Source: Phaeobacter sp. G2
Lineage (GTDB): Bacteria; Pseudomonadota; Alphaproteobacteria; Rhodobacterales; Rhodobacteraceae
NCBI GenBank assembly: GCA_025163595.1
Contig: CP104100.1
Location: 2,790,001-2,854,000 of the forward strand
Length of the DNA stretch: 64,000 nt
Direction: 5' to 3'
The notes below the pieces were generated by a model. The model searched no databases and was not told the origin of the DNA. It saw only the letters and a list, made by a program, of their open reading frames with translations. Positions 27,717 through 36,490 of this stretch are shown in pieces (the stretch's first letter is position 1; every line of letters begins with the position of its first letter). Made by a program: the position numbers and the translations under genes.

Positions 27717-29033
27717 ATGACGACAGTTTCCTGGCGCGACATGTGGCGGGTCTTTGGCAAGATCGGCCTGATGAGTTTTGGCGGCCCCGCCGCGCAGATC
27801 GCAGTGATGCACCGCGAACTGGTGGAAGAGCGCCCCTGGTTGGACGAAGAGAGCTTTCTGCGCGGCCTGTCCTTTTGCATGTTACTGCCCGGCCCCGAAG
27901 CCATGCAGCTGTGCACCTATACCGGCTGGCGCCTGCGCGGGTTCGCTGGCGGGCTGCTGGCGGGCCTGCTGTTTGTGCTGCCCGGCGCCCTGGTGATTGC
28001 AGCGCTTGTCTGGGTTTACAGCGTCTTTGGCACGCTGCCCGCGGTGCAGGCGGCCTTTCTCGGCATCAAGGCCGCGGTGGTGGTCATTGTTGTGCAGGCG
28101 CTTTGGAAGCTGAGCCACAAGGCCTTGAAACATAGGCGAGACTGGTGGCTGGCCGGATTTGGCTTTGTGGCGCTTTTCGTCTTTGGCCTGCCCTTTCCAC
28201 TGGTGATCCTGGGGGCTGGTCTCTTTGGCATGATGACCCTGACAAGCACGACACAGGCCAAATCAGCAGAAGCGCTCCCGGAGCCAGCCACCAGAACCGA
28301 TGCTTTCACGGCGACTGCTCCGCAGCTGACACTCCAACACAGCCTGCGCAGCTGTGTCATCTGGGGTGGGTTGTGGCTGCTGCCGCTGATGCTTCTCAGC
28401 TTCGTCGGCGCTGATTTTCTGGCCAGTATCGGCTGGTTCTTTGCCAAATTGGCGGTGGTCACCTTTGGCGGCGCCTATGCGGTGCTCGCCTATATGAGCC
28501 AAGCGGTGGTGCAACACCATCAATGGATCAGCGCAGGCGAAATGATCGACGCGCTTGGCCTGGCCGAGACCACCCCTGGCCCCCTCATCCTGGTGACCCA
28601 GTTTGTGGCCATGTTGGCGGGACTGAAACAGGGTGGTTTTGCGCTGTACCTGGCGGCCGGGGTAACGGCGCTTTGGGCCACATTCATGCCCTGCTTCCTA
28701 TGGATTTTTGCCGCCGCCCCCTATGTGGAGCGCCTCGCAGCCCAGCCCCGCCTGTCAGCGGCGCTCAAGGCGATAACCGCCACCGTTACCGGCGTCATCC
28801 TGAACCTGATGGTCTGGTTTACCCTGCATGTCCTTTTTCAGGATATAACCCTGCTTCAAAGCGGCCTCTTGGCAATGCCCTGGCCAAATTGGAGCACCCT
28901 GAACACCTCAGCCCTGCTGTTGACCCTGCTGGCACCGCTGGTCGCCTATGGGCTGCGGGGGCGTTTGTTCTGGCTGCTGGCGCTCATGGCTCTGGCGGGT
29001 CTGGCAATGCCGCCACTGCTGGCCCTGACATAA
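27717..29033 (+). CDS. chrA: Chromate efflux transporter (CHR family)
   Basis: A 438-residue inner-membrane protein with the duplicated CHR architecture. The first half starts FGKIGLMSFGGPAAQIAVMHRELV and contains LPGPEAMQLCTYTGW. The second half starts FFAKLAVVTFGGAYAVLAYM near residue 240 and contains ETTPGPLILVTQFVAMLAG. About ten hydrophobic segments are visible. Members expel chromate by antiport or sulfate-like exchange. The start at 27717 has AAGGA upstream. No chromate-responsive regulator lies beside it, so constitutive expression or another physiological anion remains possible. Confidence 0.92.
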   Translation: MTTVSWRDMWRVFGKIGLMSFGGPAAQIAVMHRELVEERPWLDEESFLRGLSFCMLLPGPEAMQLCTYTGWRLRGFAGGLLAGLLFVLPGALVIAALVWVYSVFGTLPAVQAAFLGIKAAVVVIVVQALWKLSHKALKHRRDWWLAGFGFVALFVFGLPFPLVILGAGLFGMMTLTSTTQAKSAEALPEPATRTDAFTATAPQLTLQHSLRSCVIWGGLWLLPLMLLSFVGADFLASIGWFFAKLAVVTFGGAYAVLAYMSQAVVQHHQWISAGEMIDALGLAETTPGPLILVTQFVAMLAGLKQGGFALYLAAGVTALWATFMPCFLWIFAAAPYVERLAAQPRLSAALKAITATVTGVILNLMVWFTLHVLFQDITLLQSGLLAMPWPNWSTLNTSALLLTLLAPLVAYGLRGRLFWLLALMALAGLAMPPLLALT

Positions 29034-29182
29034 CCCCCAAGGTCGCGCAGGACGCCCCACCAGCGGCAGGCCCAACTCCACTGGCTAGAGCCCCAAATTA
29101 ATGACAAAAACTGCCCGGCCGCCTCTTTAGTTTCTGGCAGAATCCCCTATGCTGGTGCAGCAATTTAACAGGGGTGTCATTC

Positions 29183-29662
29183 ATGTCCCGCGAAATCGAC
29201 TACGGAAATCTGATGCACTCCGCCATGCGCGGGCTCATTCGCACCGTCCTGCAGGATGTTGCGGACAAGGGGCTGCCGGGAAACCATCACTTTTTTATCA
29301 CCTTTGATACCAACCATCCGGATGCGCAATTGGCAGACTGGCTGCGGGAACGCTACCCCGGTGCCATGACTGTTGTGATGCAGCATTGGTACGACAATCT
29401 TGACGTAGAAGAGAATGGTTTTGGCATCACCCTGAACTTTGGTGACGCACCGGAAACGCTCTATATCCCCTATGACGCGATCGAAACCTTCGTGGATCCC
29501 TCCGTGGAATTTGGCCTTCGCTTTGAAACAGCCGAAGACGATGACGACGATGATGCTCCCACAGATGATGACGACACCGAGGGAACCGGCGAAACCGACG
29601 TGGAAACACCGCACGCCTCGGATGGGGATGTCGTGTCTCTGGACAGCTTCCGCAAACACTAG
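29183..29662 (+). CDS. sspB: SspB-family ClpXP adaptor
   Basis: A 159-residue protein starting at the ATG at 29183, with AGGGG about 9 nt upstream. A GTG at 29174 is less well placed. The globular substrate-binding domain spans residues 1-115 (IDYGNLMHSAMRGLIRTVL, HHFFITFDTNHP, VVMQHWYDNLDV, ALNFG-like strands). An acidic linker (DDDDDDAPTDDDD) follows, and a short C-terminal tail VVSLDSFRKH fits the ClpX-docking motif. SspB delivers ssrA-tagged proteins to ClpXP. Its nearness to ssrA fits a shared quality-control role, although chrA lies between them. Confidence 0.92.
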   Translation: MSREIDYGNLMHSAMRGLIRTVLQDVADKGLPGNHHFFITFDTNHPDAQLADWLRERYPGAMTVVMQHWYDNLDVEENGFGITLNFGDAPETLYIPYDAIETFVDPSVEFGLRFETAEDDDDDDAPTDDDDTEGTGETDVETPHASDGDVVSLDSFRKH

Positions 29663-29985
29663 CGCCTGCCCACCCCCACCGCCAAGGTGGGGCTGCGGGA
29701 CCATTTGTATGCGGGGTTCTGATGCGCAACGGGCAATACACCTGCGCAGTCAGGGCCAATCGCAGTCAGGGTCAATAGCAGACGAGCCAATCGCAGACAG
29801 GGCCCAACTAAAGCGGCCCACACATTTGACCACTAGACTTTGTTGATCGCAAAATCTTGGCCAGAAACCTGCCTCTCAAAAATTAGCCCGGAAACTTCCC
29901 TTTGCACTCAGCAAGGCGCGGCACGGGCTGCCAGCAGCAGGCTTGCGAAAAAGCCCATCTACCCTCCATCAGCCCCCCATGGCTG
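29663..29985. repeat. Intergenic region with four 16-bp tandem units
   Basis: No gene is seen in this 320-bp gap. A GC-rich hairpin (CCCCACC..GGTGGGG, 29674-29692) follows sspB. At 29746-29808 four imperfect units of about 16 bp occur head to tail, of the form gcagTcAgggCcaatc (lengths 16, 16, 15 and 16). Confidence 0.6.
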
Positions 29986-30633
29986 TCACCGACGCAGAAG
30001 CTCAGTCTCTATCCGGCGAACTGGCTGACCATTGCGATGGGTGTGAAAGACGAGAGACAGCCCGTTTTCCGTCAGGCGGCGATCATATTGCTGCATTTCA
30101 TAATCGCCGTTTTGATGAATAAACATCGAAAATACCGTCAGCGTATCGCCGCTGAGCCGCGCCCAGACATAGGGCTGCCCCTTCATGGGATCCTGTTGGA
30201 CCTCATGTCCAAAAACATTGCGCTGCATAGCTGCCGCGTAAATCCCGCCGCGGTCACTGGGTATAAATTCAACCTCATAGGATTTCTCTCTGCGCCGACC
30301 ATCCTCTTTTTCGGTGACCGTATTCCACTGCACCTTGAAGCCTTTGTCGGTTTCCGAGATCACAATACTCAGATCCCGCTGATCCGTTGTGCCATCGCTC
30401 ATAGGCACTTCTGCCGACCCGCTATAGCGACCAACAAAATCGCCGATATCATGGGCAGAAGCCCGTACGACATGGCCAAAGATCAGAAAAACAGTCAAAA
30501 CCAGCAGGCAAAGATACGCAGGCAAGCCCCCTAGCCCAAAGTGGCCTGGCCGCGTTGCTGCCCTGACCCTGGCCCGAGGAGCCGTGGCCCGATGAGCTGT
30601 GGCCCGAGAAAAGGATTCGACCGATTGCTTCAC
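29986..30633 (-). CDS. Hypothetical secreted or membrane-anchored protein
   Basis: A 215-residue protein of no recognised family. The start was placed at the GTG at 30633, because AGGAG lies 8 nt upstream. The N terminus is basic (many Arg) and followed by the hydrophobic segment LPAYLCLLVLTVFLIFGHVV near residues 37-56, which ends ASAHD, so either export or N-terminal anchoring is likely. The rest looks like a single beta-rich domain, beginning DFVGRYSGSAEVP and ending RRIETELLRR. Three 15-bp DNA repeats (core ggcccga at 30571, 30586 and 30601) encode the Ala/Arg-rich leader and keep frame. It is convergent with sspB and divergent from fumC. Confidence 0.65.
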   Translation of the reverse strand: MKQSVESFSRATAHRATAPRARVRAATRPGHFGLGGLPAYLCLLVLTVFLIFGHVVRASAHDIGDFVGRYSGSAEVPMSDGTTDQRDLSIVISETDKGFKVQWNTVTEKEDGRRREKSYEVEFIPSDRGGIYAAAMQRNVFGHEVQQDPMKGQPYVWARLSGDTLTVFSMFIHQNGDYEMQQYDRRLTENGLSLVFHTHRNGQPVRRIETELLRR

Positions 30634-30846
30634 TGTATTCTCCTGTGCTGCCTCCCAAAGCGGGTGCCTCAAGCTTAGAGTAATGATCTCTGCCCGGCTA
30701 GCAATGACATGGAACAAGCCCGATCTGGAGAATTCTCTCTATACCCCAGCTGGTGATAGGCTATGCTGCGCGCAACTGGCCAATTGCGTCGCGACGGCGC
30801 AGAGGTTAAACGGCATGCAACGGCATACCAGACGGAGATAGACAAG

Positions 30847-32241
30847 ATGTCCGATACCCGCACCGAGACCGACAGCTTTGGTCCGCTAGAGGTTCCTACC
30901 GACAAATATTGGGGCGCTCAGACCCAGCGCTCGATCATGAATTTCCCCATCGGCTGGGAAAAACAGCCCGTCGCCATCGTGCGTGCACTGGGGGTGATCA
31001 AAAAGGCCTGCGCCATGGCCAACAAGGCCTCCGGCAAGATGGAAGACCGCATCGCGGATGCCGTCATCGCTGCCGCTGGCGAAGTCATTGAGGGCAAGTT
31101 TGACGACAACTTCCCGCTTGTGGTCTGGCAGACCGGGTCTGGCACCCAGTCCAACATGAACTCCAACGAGGTGATCGCCAACCGCGCGATCGAAATGCTG
31201 GGCGGCGTCATCGGATCGAAAGATCCGGTTCACCCCAATGACCACTGTAATATGGGTCAGTCCTCCAACGACACCTTCCCCACGGCCATGCATATCGCCA
31301 CCGCCATGTCGGTACGGGACGTGCTGCTGCCTGGTCTGGAAAAACTCGCCAAGGGTCTCGAGACCAAATCAGAAGAGTTCAAGGATATCATCAAGATCGG
31401 CCGCACCCATACCCAGGATGCGACACCGCTGACCCTGGGCCAGGAATTTGGTGGCTATGCCCACCAGATCCGTCAGGGGATTGCCCGTGTTGAGCTGGCG
31501 ATGCCCGGCATCTATGAGCTGGCACAGGGCGGCACCGCCGTAGGCACCGGCCTGAACACCCAAAAGGGCTGGAGCGAAACCGTTGCGGCCAATATGGCCG
31601 AAATCACCGATCTGCCCTTTGTCACCGCCCCCAACAAATTTGAGGCTCTGGCCGCCCATGATGCCATGGTCTTCCTGTCCGGTGCGCTCGCAACCATCGC
31701 CGGTAGCTGCTACAAGATCGCCAGCGATATCCGTTTCCTGGGCTCCGGCCCCCGCTCTGGTCTGGGCGAGCTGATCCTGCCCGAGAATGAGCCTGGCTCC
31801 TCGATCATGCCCGGAAAGGTGAACCCCACCCAGGCGGAGGCGCTCACCCAGGTTGCGGCCCATGTCATGGGCAATGACGCTGCGATCAAATTTGCCGGCA
31901 GCCAGGGTCATTTTGAGTTGAACGTCTACAACCCGATGATGTCCTACAACCTGCTGCAGTCGATCCAGCTGCTGGGCGATGCCACCGACAGCTTTACCGA
32001 ACGGATGCTCAACGGCATTCAGGCCAACGAGCCGCGCATCGACAAGCTGATGAAGGAATCGCTGATGCTGGTGACAGCTCTGGCGCCGACCATCGGCTAT
32101 GACAATGCCACCAAGGTCGCCAAGACCGCGCATAAAAACGGCACCACCCTCAAAGAAGAAGCCATCGCGCTTGGCTTTGTGGATGAAGCCACCTTTGACA
32201 AGGTTGTGCGCCCCGAGCAGATGATCGGTCCCAAGGACTGA
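30847..32241 (+). CDS. fumC: Class II fumarate hydratase
   Basis: A 464-residue TCA-cycle enzyme converting fumarate to malate. The fumarase/aspartase signature [11 protein letters not shown] lies near residue 317, with [26 protein letters not shown] and TAVGTGLNT as active-site segments. The start at 30847 ([12 protein letters not shown]) has GGAG about 10 nt upstream; a longer reading to 30763 has no such support. The stop shares bases with the start of a small DUF4169 gene, so the two are probably co-translated. Confidence 0.95.
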   Translation: MSDTRTETDSFGPLEVPTDKYWGAQTQRSIMNFPIGWEKQPVAIVRALGVIKKACAMANKASGKMEDRIADAVIAAAGEVIEGKFDDNFPLVVWQTGSGTQSNMNSNEVIANRAIEMLGGVIGSKDPVHPNDHCNMGQSSNDTFPTAMHIATAMSVRDVLLPGLEKLAKGLETKSEEFKDIIKIGRTHTQDATPLTLGQEFGGYAHQIRQGIARVELAMPGIYELAQGGTAVGTGLNTQKGWSETVAANMAEITDLPFVTAPNKFEALAAHDAMVFLSGALATIAGSCYKIASDIRFLGSGPRSGLGELILPENEPGSSIMPGKVNPTQAEALTQVAAHVMGNDAAIKFAGSQGHFELNVYNPMMSYNLLQSIQLLGDATDSFTERMLNGIQANEPRIDKLMKESLMLVTALAPTIGYDNATKVAKTAHKNGTTLKEEAIALGFVDEATFDKVVRPEQMIGPKD

Positions 32242-32417
32242 TGGGAAAGCCGGTCAATCTGAACCGGTATCGCAAGACACAGGCGCGGGCCGAGGATAAG
32301 GCCCGCGCTGACCAGAACGCTGTGAAATTTGGCCGCAGCAAGCTGGAAAAATCGCTGGATGAGGCCCGCGCCGCCAAGGCCAAGCGCGATTTGGATGGCC
32401 ACAAGAGCGACGAATGA
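32241..32417 (+). CDS. DUF4169-type small basic protein
   Basis: A 58-residue protein, [19 protein letters not shown] at the start, highly charged and helical (KARADQNAVKFG, LDEARAAKAKR). This fits the DUF4169 family found in Rhodobacteraceae. Its ATG at 32241 overlaps the fumC stop (TGATG), and its stop overlaps the next gene start (ATGA). It is below the length that many gene finders require. The function is unknown. The tight coupling to fumC is conserved-looking but I cannot verify this here. Confidence 0.75.
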   Translation: MGKPVNLNRYRKTQARAEDKARADQNAVKFGRSKLEKSLDEARAAKAKRDLDGHKSDE

Positions 32418-32647
32418 ACAGTCGCCCCCGCAAACACTCCCTCACCCTACGCGGGCACCGCACCTCGGTCTCGCTGGAAGATCCCTTCTGGCTGGAGTTT
32501 CGCCAGATCGCAGCAAGAACCAATCGCCCAATCAATGAGTTAGCAGCCGAAATTGATGAGGCCCGTGGCGCCGATTGCGGCCTGGCCTCTGCCATTCGGC
32601 TGTTTGTGCTGCGCGATTTGCAGGCGCGGCTCGCCCCTCAGGCCTGA
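32414..32647 (+). CDS. Ribbon-helix-helix domain protein (RHH_4 type)
   Basis: A 77-residue protein. TSVSLEDPFWLEFRQIAARTNRPINELAAEID is an extended ribbon-helix-helix segment of the RHH_4 type, of which TSVSLEDPFWLEF is the core; it is followed by AIRLFVLRDLQARL. It starts within the stop of the DUF4169 gene and ends 10 bp inside the convergent P450 gene end (32638). Regulation of DNA is likely from the fold. The target is unknown. Confidence 0.8.
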   Translation: MNSRPRKHSLTLRGHRTSVSLEDPFWLEFRQIAARTNRPINELAAEIDEARGADCGLASAIRLFVLRDLQARLAPQA

Positions 32648-34065
32648 TCGACCTTGCCGCGGGGGCTGACCTGCAACCAGATCCCGTTCTTTGAGCGCAC
32701 GGTCAGATGCGCCACGGGCACCGGCGCGGCGCCCTCAACACAGCTGAGTTTAAAGTGCCGCAGGATCAGCGACAGGATCAGCGGCCCCTCCACCATGGCA
32801 AATCCGGCACCGGGGCAAACCCGTGGCCCTGCCGAGAACGGGATATAGGCTTCGCGCTGGCACTGTTTGCCATTTTCCGTTTGCCAGCGATTGGGATCAA
32901 ACCCGTCGGGATTGTCCCATAGACGCTCGTGCCGGTGCAAATGCCAGGGGCTGAGCACGATCTGCGCCCCCTCTGGCACCGTTCGATTGCGAAACTGCAC
33001 CGGGCAGGTTGCTTCGCGCACCATCATGGGCACCGGCGGATACAGACGTAGGGCTTCGCGGAACACATCCCGCGACAGGCGCAGCTTTGACATGGCAGCA
33101 AAGCTTTCATCCGCCAGCGCCTCGGCCTCCTGCGCCAGCTGCTCTTGCCAATCAGGATATAGCGCCATCAGATACAGCGTCCAGGCCAGCGCCGAGGCAC
33201 TGGTTTCATGGCCCGCAAGAAAGAAGATTGCCACCTGATCCACCATCTCCTGCGCGTCAAAGCGCTCTCCCGTTTTGGGATCGCTGGTGGTCATAATTTT
33301 GGTCGCCAGATCCTCTGGTGCGGTCCCGACCTTGATCGCCGCCATTCGGGCTTCGGTAAGTTTGCTGATCAGCGCCCGGATCACTTTGGCATTGGGGCGG
33401 GTTCCGCGCCGAAAGAACCGGGGCATCCACTTTGGCAAGGGTACAAAGGCCGCAAGGTTCAACAGCGGCTGGCTGCGCTGATAGTTGCGAAAGCGGGTAA
33501 AGACCTCTCCCGCCACTTCGTTTTCGATCGGGATTGAAAACAGGGTGCGAAAAATCACATCCGCCGCCACATGGCTGGTCACCTCTTCCACCTCGACCCT
33601 TGCGCCCTGCCCGACCTGAGCCTGCAACCGCACAATGGCCGAGTCGGCCGCAGCCCGCATCGCCGGGTAGGTCGCCTTCAGCCGCCCCCCTTCGAAGGCG
33701 GGATCGATGATGCGGCGCTGGCGTTTCCAGGTCTCGCCATTGGTCAGGAAAACGGAATCCCCGAGCAGCGGCTTTAGCCCTTCGGCGATGCGATCCGATT
33801 TGGGGAAGTCATCGGGCTGTTCTTTCAGTACCCGTTTGATCAGGTCGGGCTGGTTGATCAGAAACGAGCGAAAGCTCGGAGCACGAAATTCGGCCATCCA
33901 GGCCCGATAGAGTTTTGCTGGTTGCGCCGACAAAATATCATCGCGAAACAGCCGGACATAGCGCCACAAGGACACTCGCACCGGCCGGGCAGCTGGTTTT
34001 GGCGGCTGGGGCTTGGGCGCCTCTGTTTCAAACTGAGGGCCAGGGTCATGGTCAGGCGCGTTCAT
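32638..34065 (-). CDS. Cytochrome P450
   Basis: A 475-residue P450. The I-helix motif FFLAGHETSASAL lies near residue 280, the ExxR motif EALRLYPP near 340 and the heme-binding loop FSAGPRVCPGAGFAM near 415, where the Cys is the heme ligand. The N terminus is Pro-rich and lacks a membrane anchor, so it is probably soluble. Similarity in length and motifs fits the CYP class of marine alphaproteobacteria that hydroxylates fatty acids or alkanes, but the substrate cannot be set from sequence. The ATG at 34065 overlaps the stop of the upstream hydrolase gene by 4 bp, so the two act or are regulated together. Confidence 0.92.
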   Translation of the reverse strand: MNAPDHDPGPQFETEAPKPQPPKPAARPVRVSLWRYVRLFRDDILSAQPAKLYRAWMAEFRAPSFRSFLINQPDLIKRVLKEQPDDFPKSDRIAEGLKPLLGDSVFLTNGETWKRQRRIIDPAFEGGRLKATYPAMRAAADSAIVRLQAQVGQGARVEVEEVTSHVAADVIFRTLFSIPIENEVAGEVFTRFRNYQRSQPLLNLAAFVPLPKWMPRFFRRGTRPNAKVIRALISKLTEARMAAIKVGTAPEDLATKIMTTSDPKTGERFDAQEMVDQVAIFFLAGHETSASALAWTLYLMALYPDWQEQLAQEAEALADESFAAMSKLRLSRDVFREALRLYPPVPMMVREATCPVQFRNRTVPEGAQIVLSPWHLHRHERLWDNPDGFDPNRWQTENGKQCQREAYIPFSAGPRVCPGAGFAMVEGPLILSLILRHFKLSCVEGAAPVPVAHLTVRSKNGIWLQVSPRGKVDQA

Positions 34066-35372
34066 TCTGGCGACACCGAGGTATATTTGGACACAGGCAC
34101 ATCAATCCGGCTGGCAGAGGCCTGACGTGTGCGATAGCGCTGCCGCAGGGTCTGTGCCCCGGCGGTGATGCGAAAATAATCATAGTCGCCCGGCTGGTCA
34201 AAGGCACAAAGATATTGGAAATGCAGGCGGAAAAACCGCCAGCGCAGCTCGGCCCAGCGTGCCGGGCTCAGGGTCTGGGTGAAGGCGGCGGAAAACACCA
34301 GCGGCCAGCGTTTATCCGCTGGCGCAACGCCGCTTACCGCAACCGGATCACACAGCGCAAAGGCGCAGCCATCACCGGGCGCCGAGACATCAATCCAGGC
34401 AATTTCATCGCGCTGTGACAGGTATTGCAGATCGCGGCGCAACCGACTGGCACGGGGCAGGAAAGACACCATGGGCACCACCTGGCCCAGGGTGAGAAAT
34501 CCGATCTCGGGACATGTCTCTGGCAGCCCCTCGCGGATGAGATCCGCCAGAACCGACACCCCGACATGCGCCCCCGAGGAATGCCCGACCACCAATAGCT
34601 CCTCAATATCGCCTGCGGCCAAGGCCGCCGCGATCTCTTGTTTAAAGGCTGCAATCCGGGCCTCCAACTCCGCTGGGTTCTCCCCGCGCGAGGCGGCTGA
34701 ATAGGCGTAGTCATGCATCAGGTAATAGGCAAAGAACTTGCCATCCTGTTTTTTGAACCATCTGAGCAAAACCGCCGCTGCCAGTGCCCCGCCGCCCCAG
34801 CCGGGCAGCAGGGCGTACCAGGGCGGCTGATCGATAAGCAGCGCAACCGCCGCCGCCCATGCAGCCCCACAGGCCCAGAGCAGCAGCAGGGCCAACAACG
34901 CCTGCACCAGCAGCATGCCAACAGGGTAGAGCGCGGCAATCACCGGGCCTTTGCGCAGCCGCATAAGGCGGCGTAACGTGCCAGAGGCTATGTAGATCCA
35001 GGCGGTACGGGCCAGCTGCAGATAGGTGCCCGCAATCGAGGCATCCATGCTGTCGCGCACAATGTCAGACCAGACAAGCACGCTGAATTCTGTCTGCACC
35101 TGCGCGCCGTCGATCTCTGCGGTGACCTGCCAGCCATAGGGGCGCTGGCCCTGTCCTTTGCTGCCGGTCGCCTGCGCCTGTATGGATATCTGATAGGCGC
35201 TGATCTCTGCCTGAGCGGCTGATTCCTTGCGGTAAAGCTCGCGGTAGCGCCGGGGATGAATGGGGTCGTAGCCGGGAATATAGAAAACCCGCCGCGCCCG
35301 CACCGGCTGGGCTGGGTCATCTGGCCTATCCTGTGGCTGCTGCCCGGTTGCGCCCCGCACTATGCTATCCAT
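34062..35372 (-). CDS. Membrane protein with alpha/beta-hydrolase-like domain
   Basis: A 436-residue protein. The N terminus VFYIPGYDPIHPRRYRELY looks like the first strand of an alpha/beta hydrolase. Two or three membrane helices lie near residues 130-205 (LVQALLALLLLWACGAAWAAAVALL). A nucleophile elbow VVGHSSGAHVGVSVLA with GHSSG lies near residue 264, so the membrane segments are inserted into the hydrolase fold. A lipase or esterase acting at the membrane is plausible. It overlaps the P450 gene, which suggests release or processing of a lipid substrate. Three 13-bp repeats, each with a GAGG core, lie just before the start. Confidence 0.65.
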   Translation of the reverse strand: MDSIVRGATGQQPQDRPDDPAQPVRARRVFYIPGYDPIHPRRYRELYRKESAAQAEISAYQISIQAQATGSKGQGQRPYGWQVTAEIDGAQVQTEFSVLVWSDIVRDSMDASIAGTYLQLARTAWIYIASGTLRRLMRLRKGPVIAALYPVGMLLVQALLALLLLWACGAAWAAAVALLIDQPPWYALLPGWGGGALAAAVLLRWFKKQDGKFFAYYLMHDYAYSAASRGENPAELEARIAAFKQEIAAALAAGDIEELLVVGHSSGAHVGVSVLADLIREGLPETCPEIGFLTLGQVVPMVSFLPRASRLRRDLQYLSQRDEIAWIDVSAPGDGCAFALCDPVAVSGVAPADKRWPLVFSAAFTQTLSPARWAELRWRFFRLHFQYLCAFDQPGDYDYFRITAGAQTLRQRYRTRQASASRIDVPVSKYTSVSPE

Positions 35373-35375
35373 TCC

Positions 35376-35414
35376 CTGGCCTCGTTTACTGGCCTCATTT
35401 ACTGGCCTCGTTGC
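35376..35414. repeat. Three 13-bp tandem repeats at the hydrolase ribosome-binding region
   Basis: The units at 35376, 35389 and 35402 (ctggcctcgttta and variants) lie 4-42 nt upstream of the ATG at 35372 of the minus-strand gene. Read on that strand, each unit offers GAGG, a possible Shine-Dalgarno core. Confidence 0.7.
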
Positions 35415-35579
35415 CTTTGACGCCAGAGTAGTCGAGATTTCCGCCCAGAGTAAGGCCGAGACTGGACCAAGACAGGGTTACGGATGGACAAAGACGGGGC
35501 CGGCCTGGGCGCAAAGAGAAAAACCTCCCCCAGGCGGCTACCAGAGGAAGGTTTGGAGCTAAGTTCGTAATGGTCGCCC

Positions 35580-35621
35580 GAGCCTTAAGTGACACGAGCC
35601 TTAAGTGACCTGAGCCTTAGT
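35580..35621. repeat. 16-bp tandem repeat between ccdA and the hydrolase gene
   Basis: gagccttaag starts at 35580 and 35596, and a shortened copy starts at 35612, giving a 16-bp period with about 2.6 units. It ends 2 bp before the ccdA stop codon. Confidence 0.7.
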
Positions 35622-35622
35622 A

Positions 35623-36375
35623 TTAGCCGAGGGTGGCAAGAAACGGAAAGGCTTCGAGCAACCACCAGGAGAAGGTCGAGAACAAGCCGGTGACCAACAT
35701 AAAGCCGACCAACAGCAACAGCCCGCCCATGAGTTTCTCGATCAACCCCATATGGCGCTTCATCTTGTTCATCACCACCATCGAGCGGTTCAGGAAGATC
35801 GCGGCCAGCAAAAACGGCACCCCAAGGCCAAGCGCATAGATCCCCAACAGCAAGGTGCCGCGGCTGACCGAGGCCTCGGAAGCGGCGAGCGACAGGATCG
35901 CCCCAAGTTGTGGGCCAATGCAGGGCGTCCAGCCAAAGGCAAAGGCCAGCCCCAGCACATAGGCCCCCAGCACTGATCCACCGGCCTGACCGGCGTCAAC
36001 CCGTGCCTCGCGATCCAGGATAGGAATGCGGAATACCGACAGAAAATGCAGGCCGAAGATGATCACCACAACACCGGAAGCCCGAGCGAAAAGCTCCTGA
36101 TTTTGCAGTACAAAAGCACCAAAAAAGGAGGCGGTGAAGCCCAGCAGCAGGAACACTGTCGACAGGCCAAGAACAAAAAACAGCGCCGACAGGATCACCT
36201 TGCGCCGCGCTGCAGCCGTGCCCTGCATCTCACCAATGGAGACACCGCTCATATAGGCAAGATAGGGCGGCACAATCGGCAGCACACAGGGTGACAAAAA
36301 GCTGACCAAACCGCCCAGGAGCGCCACAAACATTGCAGGCAAAAGCGCTGCATCTATGATCTCAATTCCAAACAT
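35623..36375 (-). CDS. ccdA: CcdA-type cytochrome c biogenesis / thiol-disulfide transporter
   Basis: A 250-residue protein with six membrane segments. The first conserved Cys lies in LSPCVLPIVPPYLAYMSG near residue 30, the second in FGWTPCIGPQLGAIL near residue 150. These two cysteines carry electrons across the membrane from thioredoxin to periplasmic partners for c-type cytochrome assembly. AGGGG precedes the ATG at 36375. The gene is divergent from the TusA-like gene. The length fits the short CcdA form rather than full DsbD. Confidence 0.92.
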   Translation of the reverse strand: MFGIEIIDAALLPAMFVALLGGLVSFLSPCVLPIVPPYLAYMSGVSIGEMQGTAAARRKVILSALFFVLGLSTVFLLLGFTASFFGAFVLQNQELFARASGVVVIIFGLHFLSVFRIPILDREARVDAGQAGGSVLGAYVLGLAFAFGWTPCIGPQLGAILSLAASEASVSRGTLLLGIYALGLGVPFLLAAIFLNRSMVVMNKMKRHMGLIEKLMGGLLLLVGFMLVTGLFSTFSWWLLEAFPFLATLG

Positions 36376-36490
36376 CTCGTTCCCCTAAAACAGGCTTTCC
36401 CGATCCATAGACCAGCCAGTACCAAAGGTCACGAGGCGCATTGGTCACATCCTTGTGGACAGGGCGTGAGTGGCGGATTATCTGAAAGAC

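Noticed and set aside
29746..29808. Possible CRISPR array
   Set aside because: Units of 16 bp are adjacent with no spacers and no cas genes are present; it is a tandem repeat.
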